From: JACCXG01 sp963785755
GTDB lineage: Bacteria; Acidobacteriota; Vicinamibacteria; Vicinamibacterales; 2-12-FULL-66-21
Direction: 5' to 3'
NCBI GenBank assembly: GCA_963785755.1
Contig: CAWAXG010000033.1
Span: 1 to 64,000, forward strand
Length of the DNA: 64,000 nucleotides
Part shown: in pieces, positions 34,974 through 43,419 of the stretch
Position numbering within the stretch: the stretch's first letter is position 1
Layout: every line of letters starts with the position of its first letter
Notes under the pieces: model-generated
What the model was told of the DNA's origin: nothing
Databases searched by the model: none
The model's input: only the letters and a program-made list of their open reading frames with translations
Made by a program: the position numbers and the translations under genes

Positions 34974-36143
34974 TCAATGACCCGCCCAGTATGCCTGCAG
35001 TCCCGGATACTTCGGATCGTCCGGCAGGTTCGCCAGTATGGCCCGCCGCAGCGCGGGAATCTCGGCTTCCCCGTGCTGCTGATGGAGCACGTCGCCGTTC
35101 GGCGCGAGCAGCACGGTGAAAGGCACGGCGGCCGGCAGCGCGGGGTCGAACGCTTCCTGCAGGCGCGCGGTGTCGCTGCTCGCGAACATGAAATTGCGGC
35201 CCCTCGCGCGGTGCTGCTGCAGCACCCGCATCACGCCGTCTTTCGCCTCGGGCACGTCAATCGAAACGGTCACGAATTCGAGGGGCCGCGATCGATACAT
35301 CTCGTAGGTCGTCTGCAGGTCCGGAAACTCCGCGAGGCAGGGCGGACACCACGTCGCCCAGAAGTTGATCAGCATCGGATTGGATGTGCCGTTGCCGCGG
35401 AGCGCCGTCAGTTCCGGCGCGGCGATGAGCTTGAGGTCGACCGCCGCGGTCCTGATCGCGTCCTGTTCGTTCGCCACGTTCCGGCGGCACGTCGTTCCCA
35501 GCCACTTGATCGGGCAGCCCTCGACCGCGGTGGCGGCGGCGCGCACGCGTTGATTCGCGAGCAATGCGTCGATCGCGGCCCGCGCGTCGTGCACCGTGAC
35601 GCGATCCTCGCGCACGTTGTCGTCGAGGCGCCCCACGTACTGCAGCCGCCGCGCCGCATCGAAGACGAACACCTGCGGCGTCGCGACGACCTTGAAGGCG
35701 GTGGCTGCCGCCTGCGCGCCGCCGTCGTACAGATACGGGTAGTCGAGCTTCCGATGGGCGGCGCGAATCACCATGCCGTCCAGCGTATCCGGGACGTCCG
35801 AGTATCCCAGCTCGTTCAGGGCGATCGTTTTCGGGCTGTCGGGGTTGATGGCGACGACGGCGACGCCGCGATCGCGATAGTCGGCATGCAGTCGCTGAAT
35901 CCGCTGCTCATAGAGCTGGGAGACCGGGCAGTGGTTGCACGTGAACACCACCACCAGCACGGGACTCCGAGCGTAATCGGAGAGCGAGTGCGTCCGGCCA
36001 TCGATGCCGGGCAGGGCGAACGCCGGCGCCGGCGCTCCGATGGCGAGCGTCGCCGGGCCGCGGCTGCCGCAGCTTGCGGCCATCACCGTGAGGACGAGGC
36101 CGATCGTTCGTGCAGCGGCGGTCAGGAGGGTGGCGTGTCGCAT
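34974..36143 (-). CDS. Double thioredoxin-fold lipoprotein with two CxxC sites
   Basis: 389 residues; signal with lipobox MAASC (Cys25). The first redoxin domain (about 32-200) has VVFTCNHCPVS, a CNHC site at 69-72, and ATPQVFVFD. A middle pair of cysteines (EGC, TTC) follows. The second, TlpA/ResA-like domain has INFWATWCPPCLAEFPDLQ (about 259-278) and PFTVLLAPNGDVL. It should act in the periplasm in disulfide or cytochrome-c maturation-type redox reactions, though no such operon is close. The gene directly downstream (33633-34928) is a paralogue that lost the active-site cysteines. Confidence 0.9.
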   Translation of the reverse strand: MRHATLLTAAARTIGLVLTVMAASCGSRGPATLAIGAPAPAFALPGIDGRTHSLSDYARSPVLVVVFTCNHCPVSQLYEQRIQRLHADYRDRGVAVVAINPDSPKTIALNELGYSDVPDTLDGMVIRAAHRKLDYPYLYDGGAQAAATAFKVVATPQVFVFDAARRLQYVGRLDDNVREDRVTVHDARAAIDALLANQRVRAAATAVEGCPIKWLGTTCRRNVANEQDAIRTAAVDLKLIAAPELTALRGNGTSNPMLINFWATWCPPCLAEFPDLQTTYEMYRSRPLEFVTVSIDVPEAKDGVMRVLQQHRARGRNFMFASSDTARLQEAFDPALPAAVPFTVLLAPNGDVLHQQHGEAEIPALRRAILANLPDDPKYPGLQAYWAGH

Positions 36144-36295
36144 GTCGTCGCAGCAGGGTCGCGGATCGGTCGGCCGATTGCCTGATCACCGCGAACCCTT
36201 CGTGCCGCCCGCATCATATGCGAACGGCGAGCGTGGGGGAACGCAGCGCACGGGCGGTGAAATGGCGCCGGCGATCCGCTGAACCGGGCTGCCGT

Positions 36296-36700
36296 TCAAC
36301 CAGTGGGAACCGGGCCCAGCAGGTCCCAACGGTTCCCCTCCAGGTCCATGAAAACCGCGACCCGGCCGTACGATTCATCCCGCGGCGGCGACACGAACCG
36401 AACCCCCGCCTCGATCATTCGTTGGTATGACGCCTCGAAGTCGTCGACGCGAAGAAACAAGCCGACGCGGCCGGCGAACTGCTGGCCAACGACGCCCGCC
36501 TGGTGCTCGCCATCGGCACGCGCCAGCAGAATGCCGGTCTCGCCTCCACGGGGACGAACCACGACCCAGCGCTTCGGCCGACCGTCGTTGGTCAGCGACT
36601 GCGTGTCCTCCACCAGCTGAAACTGCAGCACGTCAACGAAGAACCGGATGGCGGCGTCATAGTCGCGCACGACCAGTGCGACAAGGGCGAGATGAGACAT
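36296..36700 (-). CDS. VOC (glyoxalase/dioxygenase superfamily) protein
   Basis: 134 residues from ATG 36700, eight nt after the stop of the CBM9-like gene. The beta-alpha-beta-beta-beta pattern is seen twice: LALVALVVRDYDAAIRFFVDVLQFQLVED ... and GLFLRVDDFEASYQRMIEAGVRFVSPP ... RVAVFMDLEGNRWDLLGP, with a possible metal Glu in DLEGN. The size fits a glyoxalase/bleomycin-resistance type. No signal peptide, cytoplasmic. Specific reaction unknown; possibly co-transcribed with the two genes upstream, although their products are unrelated. Confidence 0.88.
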   Translation of the reverse strand: MSHLALVALVVRDYDAAIRFFVDVLQFQLVEDTQSLTNDGRPKRWVVVRPRGGETGILLARADGEHQAGVVGQQFAGRVGLFLRVDDFEASYQRMIEAGVRFVSPPRDESYGRVAVFMDLEGNRWDLLGPVPTG

Positions 36701-36708
36701 CGCGCGGG

Positions 36709-37574
36709 CTACGGCTCTTTCGCGCCGCCCGGGACGGCCGCGTTCCCAGGCGGCATGAACTGGATGTAGCCGAATCGCTCCGGATCGTGAAATCCTCGCT
36801 CGGCGCGCGTGAGCGACCACGCGGAATACTCGTCGGTCGCGCGCAGCTTCTGCAGCTCCTCCTCGAGGCTCGCCTTGCGGTCGGCGTCGGCTGACTTCAG
36901 GTCCGCACGGAGCCTGGCGATCCGATCCGCTTTCTCCGGTCCACCAGGCCGTTTGATCCGGTACAGGCCCGCGCGCCACTGAGCGCCCGGCGTTGGCGGG
37001 CCGCTGGCGCCCGCGTCCGCGAGCGACTTCCATGGAATGGCGATCTCGGCGATCCAGCCTGCCGCGTGGCGACCGACCGCCGTCTGCAGGCCGGCGATGT
37101 TCCATCGAATCGCCGTATGCCATCACCGCCAGGCTGTGAGATCAGCAGATCGACGACGATATTGTGGGGGCTGACTTCGAGCTCGGCGTAGTTGCGGCCA
37201 TCGCCGTCTGGATCGAGAAACACTTCGACCACTTCCTCTTCCCACAGCCGCGCGTCACGATCCTTCAGCCGGCCCCACGGGACCGGATCGTTGGAAGCAA
37301 AGGCGACGTAAAGGTTCGTGTCGTCCCAGGCCATCGTCGCCTCGGTAGGAAAGGCGGGCCGGTGCGTCGGATCGTGAATCAGCCGGATCTCGCCGACGCG
37401 CGGTGACATCGCCCATGTGGCCTCGTCGAGCTTGCCGTCCACGCGGACCGCATCCACCGTGTGCCGCACGCCGTAAACGGGCAGCCGCACCGGCTGCCCC
37501 TCGAGTGCAACTGTGGTCAGGACGATCGCGGTGATGACCGCTGTGCTCGCTTTGCTATCGTGGCCTGCACCCAT
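36709..37574 (-). CDS. Secreted CBM9-like domain protein (one frameshift)
   Basis: ATG 37574. Signal peptide (residues 10-27, VALEGQP), then a CBM9-like domain: VRVDGKLDEATWAMSPRVGE, TNLYVAFASNDP, WEEEVVEVFLDPDGDGRNYAELEVSP. Near 37105 the frame shifts by one base: the other frame gives WNIAGLQTAVGRH, GWIAEIAIPWKSLAD and AQWRAGLYRIKRP, the expected last strands, and ends at 36709 after a helical tail (LRADLKSADADRKASLEEEL). Total about 288 residues. It is like the protein at 991-1683. It lies 3 nt after a small acidic gene and 8 nt before the VOC gene. Confidence 0.8.
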
Positions 37575-37577
37575 TTC

Positions 37578-37748
37578 TCATCCGCCCGCCTTGTTGTCCG
37601 TAATCGGCCGCTGGTCCGGGTTGTCATCCCCAGGCTCCAGATCCGGGCTTCCATCCATCGGATCGTCCAGTTCGGTGAAATCAGGCTCGCGGGCATGATC
37701 GCGAACGTCACGGCTCGGCTGACGCTGGCTGTCGGTCTTTTCATTCAT
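37578..37748 (-). CDS. Small acidic hydrophilic protein, 56 residues
   Basis: ATG 37748 has a strong GGAGG Shine-Dalgarno 6 nt upstream; the frame reads MNEKTDSQRQPSRDVRDHAR, continues Asp/Pro-rich (DFTELDDPMDGSP, DLEPGDDNPD) and stops with TGA at 37578-37580, just 3 nt before the CBM9-like ATG. The spacing at both ends argues that it is a real gene and possibly coupled to the next. It has no hydrophobic segment, no cysteine and looks disordered. Family unknown. Confidence 0.6.
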   Translation of the reverse strand: MNEKTDSQRQPSRDVRDHAREPDFTELDDPMDGSPDLEPGDDNPDQRPITDNKAGG

Positions 37749-37802
37749 CGCATACCTCCAGTTCCACTTCGGAAGGCCTCACGGACTTGTGTACAACTCC
37801 GC

Positions 37803-38873
37803 TTAAGACCTCAACACCCGGATGCGGTGTGCTTCGCTATCAGTTACGTAGAGCGCACTGCCGGCCCCGGCAAACAATCCGTGCGGCCGCGACAGCTTGC
37901 ATTGCAGCGGATCGCTTTCCGGTCCGTCGCCGCGCGCGCCCGTTCCGAGGACGGTGGTGATGATGCCGCTGTCGAGATCGACGCGTCTGATCGTGTGGCT
38001 CTCGGTGTCGGCGAGGTAGAGGCTTCGCCCGGCAAGCGCCAGCCCCTTGGGTCCCGCGAGCTTCGCCAATCGCGCCGGTCCGCCGTCCCCTGAATATCCC
38101 TGTTCGCCAGTTCCAGCAAGATGATGGAGCGTGCCGGTCTTCGGCGCGATTCGATACAGCGCGTTGCCTTCCCTCAGCGCCAGGTAGATCGTCCCGTCTC
38201 GATCGATCGCCATCGTTCGCGGGCCGTTGAGCGGCGTGCCTTTCAAGAGTGCGCCATCCGGTGTCGGCAGGCGTTCGCCGGTGCCGCCGATCGTCTCGAT
38301 CGTGCCGCTCGAGAGATCGACCGCGCGAACGCGATGATTGCCGACATCGCAGATCAGCAGCCGGCCGTCCGGGCCCATGGCAATGCTGTGGGGTTGGCGA
38401 AGTTGCGCTTTCGACGCCGGGCCGCCGTCACCCGAGAATCCGGCCACGCCGGTGCCGGCCAGCGTCGACAGGAGGCCGGTGCCGCCATCGACCTTCCGGA
38501 CGACGTGATTGTCGCGCTCGGCGATGTAGATGTGGCCGCGCGAGTCGAAGACGAGCTCGTGCGGCATGTTCAGCGATCCGGCCGTCGCCGGCCCGCCGTC
38601 ACCGGCATATGCCCGCTGGCCGTTCCCCGCGATATCCGTCGTCCGGCCCGTTTTCAGATCGAGCCGCCGGATCCGCTGATTGTCCAGATCGCAGAAGTAC
38701 AGCGAGCCATCGCGCCCGATGACCACGCCGTACGGATTGTTCACCTGCGTGTCCGAATACCCTGGAGAGCCATTGCCGATGACGGTTGAAACCGAAGCTG
38801 CGGTTGAGCCGCGCACAGGAACCACGGCCATCAGCACGGTCTTCAACGCGGTGCGGCGGTTCATGCTGCGCAT
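37803..38873 (-). CDS. NHL-repeat beta-propeller protein, exported
   Basis: 356 residues from ATG 38873, with GAGG 6 nt upstream (ATG 38876 and 38864 are alternatives). An N-terminal MNRRTALKTVLMAVVP is a possible Tat or Sec signal. Six NHL-type repeats follow, each with the wording AGTGxxGxSGDGGPA, L.PHxIAMGPDGRLLICDVGNHRVR and IRRVDLxSGxITTV. The propeller may bind protein or ligand in the periplasm; some NHL proteins are lyases or lactonases, but no active-site pattern is seen. The small-ORF operon begins 55 nt downstream on the same strand. Confidence 0.88.
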   Translation of the reverse strand: MRSMNRRTALKTVLMAVVPVRGSTAASVSTVIGNGSPGYSDTQVNNPYGVVIGRDGSLYFCDLDNQRIRRLDLKTGRTTDIAGNGQRAYAGDGGPATAGSLNMPHELVFDSRGHIYIAERDNHVVRKVDGGTGLLSTLAGTGVAGFSGDGGPASKAQLRQPHSIAMGPDGRLLICDVGNHRVRAVDLSSGTIETIGGTGERLPTPDGALLKGTPLNGPRTMAIDRDGTIYLALREGNALYRIAPKTGTLHHLAGTGEQGYSGDGGPARLAKLAGPKGLALAGRSLYLADTESHTIRRVDLDSGIITTVLGTGARGDGPESDPLQCKLSRPHGLFAGAGSALYVTDSEAHRIRVLRS

Positions 38874-38950
38874 CATAGTCCTCACGGCCGGCCAAACCGA
38901 GCGCCTGCTGACGACGAGCCCTTTCATCCCGTGACAAGTAGAATCCGGGA

Positions 38951-39832
38951 ATGCTGATCCGGATCCTGGTGTCCCGGCATGCGAGCTTCTATTCGCCACT
39001 GCTCGCCGCCGTCACCGCCGGCTTTCTACAACACGAGGGGCTGGAGCCTGCATATAGCGTGCTGCCCAAGGATCGGACGGCGCGCGACATGATCCGGAAG
39101 CTCGAGGTGGATGTGGTGCAGGCCGCCGTCTCCTCGAGCTGGGGACCACTGGAAAAAGGGGAGCGGGACCTCCCCCTGCACTTCGCGCAGATCAACCAGC
39201 GCGACGGTTTCTTCCTGGCCGGGCGCGAACCGGATCCCGCCTTTCAGTGGAAGAAGCTGGAAGGCAGGACATTGCTCGCGGATCACGGCGGCCAGCCGCT
39301 GACGATGCTGAAGTACGCGGCGCATTGCCAGGGCGTCGATTGGCGGAAGATCGACGTGGTGGACGCCGGCAGTGTGGAGGAGATCGACGCGGCGTTTCGC
39401 GGCGGCCGCGGAGATTACGTGCACCAGCAAGGTCCGGCGCCGCAGCAGCTCGAGGTTGAACGTCTTGGATATGTGGTGGCCGCCGTCGGTGACGCGATGC
39501 CTGAAGTCGCGTTCAGCAGCCTGATGGCGTCGCGGGAATTTCTCCAATCGCAGACCGCCGTGGCCTTCACGCGCGCATACCGGCGCGCGAGATCGTGGGT
39601 GATGGAAGCGCCGGCGGACGAGATTGCCAGGAGCGAAGCCGTACTCTTTCCCGGCACCAGTCTCGACGCTCTTGCGAGCTCGATCGGCCGCTACCAGAAG
39701 CTTGGCTGCTGGACCGGGGATCTGCAGATCACCCGCGAGCGCTACGAACAGTCGTTGAAGGTCTTTCTGCACAGCGGCGCCGTTCAGGCGCAGCACGCTT
39801 ACGACGGTGTCGTCGTCGCTCCTCCGTCCTGA
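38951..39832 (+). CDS. NMT1/THI5-like substrate-binding-type protein without signal peptide
   Basis: 293 residues from ATG 38951. LIRILVSRHASFYSPLLAAVTAGFLQHEGLEPAYSVLPKDRTARDMIRKLEVDVVQAAVSSSW follows the usual start of NMT1-type periplasmic binding domains, with later WKKLEGRTLLADHGGQPLTMLKYAAHCQG and FRGGRGDYVHQQGPAPQQLE. There is no signal peptide, permease or ATPase beside it. It may be a cytoplasmic enzyme of the THI5-like group or an orphan binding domain. The downstream FG-GAP gene starts 16 nt after its stop. Confidence 0.82.
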   Translation: MLIRILVSRHASFYSPLLAAVTAGFLQHEGLEPAYSVLPKDRTARDMIRKLEVDVVQAAVSSSWGPLEKGERDLPLHFAQINQRDGFFLAGREPDPAFQWKKLEGRTLLADHGGQPLTMLKYAAHCQGVDWRKIDVVDAGSVEEIDAAFRGGRGDYVHQQGPAPQQLEVERLGYVVAAVGDAMPEVAFSSLMASREFLQSQTAVAFTRAYRRARSWVMEAPADEIARSEAVLFPGTSLDALASSIGRYQKLGCWTGDLQITRERYEQSLKVFLHSGAVQAQHAYDGVVVAPPS

Positions 39833-39848
39833 TCCAGGAGATGGCGCC

Positions 39849-41102
39849 ATGCGACTGATCTGGCTCTCGACGATCGGCGTGATGACCATCTTCGCGCAGA
39901 TCGCTTCTCGTCAGGCGCCAACCTCTCAGCCCTGGCCGCGGCACGTCATCGACGCGTCATCCCGTGGCGCGGATGGTGTTCGGGCGGCGGACGTCAACGG
40001 CGACGGGATCATGGACCTGGTGGCGGGGTGGGAGCAGGGCGGGCTGACGCGGATCTACCTCGGGTCGCGCGCGACGAACCAACCACCGGTGTGGCGCCCC
40101 ATAACGATCGGCAAATCGCCGGACATCGAGGACGCCGTGTTCTTCGACGCCGACGGCGACGGCGCGCTCGACGTCGTCTCCTCGCTGGAAGGCAACTCCC
40201 GAAACATCCAGGTCCACTGGGCGCCACCGCTGCAGCGATACACGAACGAGAGCGACTGGAAGACGGAGACGCTCTTCTCCGACGGCAGCCAATGGATGTT
40301 CGCCGTGCCGATGGATGTCGACCGCCGCCGCGGCCTCGATCTGATCGTGGGCGGGAAGAACGAGCGCGCCAGCATCGGCTGGCTCGAATCTCCGCAGCAG
40401 CCGCGCGACGTTCGTGCATGGAAGTTCCATCGCCTTTCGGATGCCGGCTGGATCATGTCGTTAGTGGTCGCCGACATGAATCGCGACGGCCGTCGCGATC
40501 TCCTGTTGAGCGATCGGCGCGGCGGTCTTGCCGGCGTGCGCTGGCTCGAGCATCCGGGATCCGACTCCGTCAGCATTCACGGGCCATGGACGAACCACTG
40601 GATTGGCGTCCGCGGCCGCGAGGCGATGCTGCTCGACGCCGCTGATTTCGACGGTGACGGTAGCAACGAGATCGTGGTGCCGCACTACCTGGCAAACGAC
40701 TTCCGCCTGAGCATCTTCAGATCGACTCCGCGGGCGAAGAGCGGGGAGTGGGCCGAGCATGCGATCCGCTATCCCGCCATCGCAGGACGTCCGAAGGCCG
40801 CGGCGGTCGGCGACATCGACCGCGACGGCCGGCTGGACGTGGTCCTGTCATCGGAAGAAGCCGGCGGCGCGAGGCGGGGAATCGTCTGGCTGAGGTTTCG
40901 AGACTCGCCGTTTGAGCCCGAGTGGGACACTTTCGATGTGAGTGGTCCGGACGGCGTGAAGTTCGACCTCAATCTGTTGCTCGACGTCGATGGTGATGGA
41001 GATCTCGACATCGTCAACACCGAGGAGAGCAACAACGCCGCGAACGGCAACCCTGGCCTCGGCGTCGTGTGGTACGAGAATCCGATGCGTCCGCGGCGCT
41101 AG
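39849..41102 (+). CDS. FG-GAP/VCBS-repeat secreted protein
   Basis: 417 residues from ATG 39849 with CAGGAG upstream. Signal peptide (residues 1-20), then seven repeats of FG-GAP/VCBS type with calcium-binding loops: DVNGDGIMDLVAG, DADGDGALDVVSS, DMNRDGRRDLLLSD, DFDGDGSNEIVVPH, DIDRDGRLDVVLSS and DVDGDGDLDIVNTE. This makes a seven-bladed integrin-like propeller. Likely extracellular; ligand unknown. The gene is close behind the NMT1-like gene and they may be co-transcribed. Confidence 0.9.
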   Translation: MRLIWLSTIGVMTIFAQIASRQAPTSQPWPRHVIDASSRGADGVRAADVNGDGIMDLVAGWEQGGLTRIYLGSRATNQPPVWRPITIGKSPDIEDAVFFDADGDGALDVVSSLEGNSRNIQVHWAPPLQRYTNESDWKTETLFSDGSQWMFAVPMDVDRRRGLDLIVGGKNERASIGWLESPQQPRDVRAWKFHRLSDAGWIMSLVVADMNRDGRRDLLLSDRRGGLAGVRWLEHPGSDSVSIHGPWTNHWIGVRGREAMLLDAADFDGDGSNEIVVPHYLANDFRLSIFRSTPRAKSGEWAEHAIRYPAIAGRPKAAAVGDIDRDGRLDVVLSSEEAGGARRGIVWLRFRDSPFEPEWDTFDVSGPDGVKFDLNLLLDVDGDGDLDIVNTEESNNAANGNPGLGVVWYENPMRPRR

Positions 41103-41138
41103 AATCTGGCACCTCGGGCCGTTCATAAGGGAGTACTC

Positions 41139-41980
41139 ATGCGAACGTTCCTCGCCCGCCTGTGCGTCGTGATGTCTCTCACGCTGTGCCTGACTCCGCC
41201 GTCCGCCGGTGCGCAGGCGCCCTCTCCCGAGGAGCTGCAGACGTATGAAACGTTCCGCGCGTGGATTACGAAACAGCCGGTGAACGTGCAGCAGGCGTCA
41301 GCCGAGGAGGTCTATCAGCGCTACGCTGCGGAGCTGAGAAGCCAGGGCAAGTCGGAGAAGGAAGCGGCCTCCACCGTGGACTTGCTCAAGAAGCTCGGCG
41401 ATCGCGCCGAGGTGGAGCGCTGGAACAAGATCCTCACCTCGGCGAAGCCGATGTTCAACACGGCGCCGAACGCCTTCCTGGTCGAGATGACCAGGGGCGT
41501 GAAGCCGGGGCGCTCCCTGGACGTTGGAATGGGTCAGGGACGCAACACCATTTATCTCGCGCAAGAAGGATGGGATTCCGTCGGGTTCGACCCGGCGGAG
41601 CGCGCCGTCGCCGCGGCGCAGGATCAGGCCACCAAACTGGGCGTGAAGATCACGACCCACGTCGCCCGCGCCGAGGACTTCGACTGGGGTTCCTCACAGT
41701 GGGATTTGATCGTCCTGAGCTACGTCGGCGGCCGCGAATACGCCGAGCAGTCCGCCGGGCGCTGCGGCCCGGCGGCATGCTGATCCTCGAGGGCTTTCAT
41801 CGCGATGCGACCAAGACCAAGCCGATCGGCGGCGCGGTCGTGTTCGATACCAACGAGCTGCTGAAGATCTTTGCCGGGCTTCGGGTCGTCCGTTACGAGG
41901 ACACGAATGCCAGAGCCGACTTCGGCCTCGGTGATACCCGAGTCGTCCGACTCGCGGCGATCAGGCCGGAGGAGAAGTGA
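41139..41980 (+). CDS. Class I SAM methyltransferase with signal peptide (one frameshift)
   Basis: ATG 41139. Residues 1-26 are a clear Sec signal (LCVVMSLTLCLTPPSAGAQA). A helical segment (EELQTYETFRAWITKQ, EVYQRYAAELRSQGKSEKEA) precedes the methyltransferase fold: GRSLDVGMGQGRNTIYLAQEGWDSVGFDP (SAM-binding G-loop and acidic strand 2) and WDLIVLSYVGG (motif IV). Near 41757 the frame shifts; the second frame continues with ALRPGGMLILEGFHRDAT and runs to 41980. About 280 residues. A methyltransferase in the periplasm is odd because SAM is cytoplasmic. Confidence 0.82.
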
Positions 41981-42039
41981 GCTGCAGCCACTGAACGCCG
42001 CGCCGCGGCGTCCGCCGTCCGCGCCCCAGGCGGCGTCAT

Positions 42040-43386
42040 CTACGCGGTCGATCCTCCAACGTTGGGAACAACGAACGGCGCCCGGTATTGAGTCCGGGTG
42101 AACATCGCCGTGGCTTCAGCATCACCCTTGCACGTGTAGGTGACTGGATCGAAGTACAGCGTGCGCCTGGTCCGGTACGAAATGTTGGCGAGGTGGATGA
42201 GCATCGTCGAGATCGCGGCTTCTTCGATCTCTGCCAACTGGTCCTCTCGCTTGCGGCTGCGGACGGCGTCGATGAAGTTGACGAAGCCGCCGACGCCGGC
42301 TCCGGCTTCCGACTTCGGACCTGGCGCGTGCTCGGGGCCGAGCTCCGTCCGCCATCCTCCGGCGGAGGTGGCCATTATCCCCTTCGAGCCGTACCAGATG
42401 TTGCCGATCGACTGAGGCTGACCCGCGGAGGCGCCGCCCGCGCCGTCCGGCCGCTCGCCGATACCAGCCTCGGTGTTGCTCAGCCAGTGACGCACTTCGA
42501 AAACCAGGAGCTTCTTCTTGCCCGCGTCGTCGAATTCGAACGTGGCGAGCTGCGTGTTCGGCGTTTCCTGGTCATCGTCGAACAGGTAGTGGCCGCCCAT
42601 CGAACTGATCTGCGTCGGGTATCTCACGCCGAGCGCCTTGCGGGCGGTATGCATCTGGTGCGCGCCCTGGTTGCCGATGTCGCCGTTGCCGTAGTCCCAC
42701 TGCCAGTGCCAGTTGTAGTGGAAGCGATTGCGCGTGAACGGCTTGACCGGCGCGGGACCAATCCATAAATCGTAGTCGACCCCGGGCGGCGCCGGTTCCT
42801 CCTTGGCGCGGCCGATCGTGTCGCGCCACTTGAAGACGAGACCGCGCGCCATGTAGACGTCCCCGATGATGCCTTCCTGGAGCCGCTGCTTCGCCTCGTG
42901 GAGCCAGGCCTGCGCGCCGGTGCCGTCCTGCACGATCCGGTTGTATTTGCGGGAGGCCGCGATGATCTGCTGCGCCTCGAACATGTTGTAGGAGCACGGC
43001 TTCTCGACCAGGACGTCCTTGCCGGCCTGGACCGCCCAGATGGTCTGCAGCGTGTGATGGTGGTTCGGAGTCGCGATGGAGATTGCGTCGATGCTTTTGT
43101 CGTCGAGCAGCTTTCGTATGTCCGTGACGCCCGCTGGCCGCTTCTTGCCCGCGGCTTCGACCATCTTGGCGCCGGATTCGAGCACCGACTCGTCGATGTC
43201 GCAGAGCGCAGCGACCTCGACGTTGGGGATCTTCGAGTAGGCGGAGATGTGCGCCTTTCCCCGACCGTTGAATCCGACGACCGCTACCCGAACCGTGTTG
43301 TTCTGACTGGGAAGGGCACTGGCCTTCAGCGCTGCCGGCAACGCCATGGAGCTCAACAGGAAATGCCTGCGATTGACGTCACTCAT
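42040..43386 (-). CDS. Gfo/Idh/MocA family oxidoreductase with Tat signal
   Basis: 448 residues from ATG 43386. NRRHFLLSSMALPAALKASA is a Tat-type leader. The Rossmann domain begins VRVAVVGFNGRGKAHISAY and holds the family motif VLVEKPCSYN (EKP) and TPNHHHTLQTIWAVQAGK. The C-terminal part (WHWQWDYGNGDIGNQGAHQMH) carries the conserved His. Exported members of this family are frequent in Acidobacteria and Bacteroidetes and act on sugars or glycosides with a tightly bound NAD(P). It is 33 nt after the GH-A-like gene and likely in one operon with it. Confidence 0.92.
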   Translation of the reverse strand: MSDVNRRHFLLSSMALPAALKASALPSQNNTVRVAVVGFNGRGKAHISAYSKIPNVEVAALCDIDESVLESGAKMVEAAGKKRPAGVTDIRKLLDDKSIDAISIATPNHHHTLQTIWAVQAGKDVLVEKPCSYNMFEAQQIIAASRKYNRIVQDGTGAQAWLHEAKQRLQEGIIGDVYMARGLVFKWRDTIGRAKEEPAPPGVDYDLWIGPAPVKPFTRNRFHYNWHWQWDYGNGDIGNQGAHQMHTARKALGVRYPTQISSMGGHYLFDDDQETPNTQLATFEFDDAGKKKLLVFEVRHWLSNTEAGIGERPDGAGGASAGQPQSIGNIWYGSKGIMATSAGGWRTELGPEHAPGPKSEAGAGVGGFVNFIDAVRSRKREDQLAEIEEAAISTMLIHLANISYRTRRTLYFDPVTYTCKGDAEATAMFTRTQYRAPFVVPNVGGSTA

Positions 43387-43419
43387 GATTCTCTCCTTCA
43401 GCGGCTCGCTGGATGGCGC

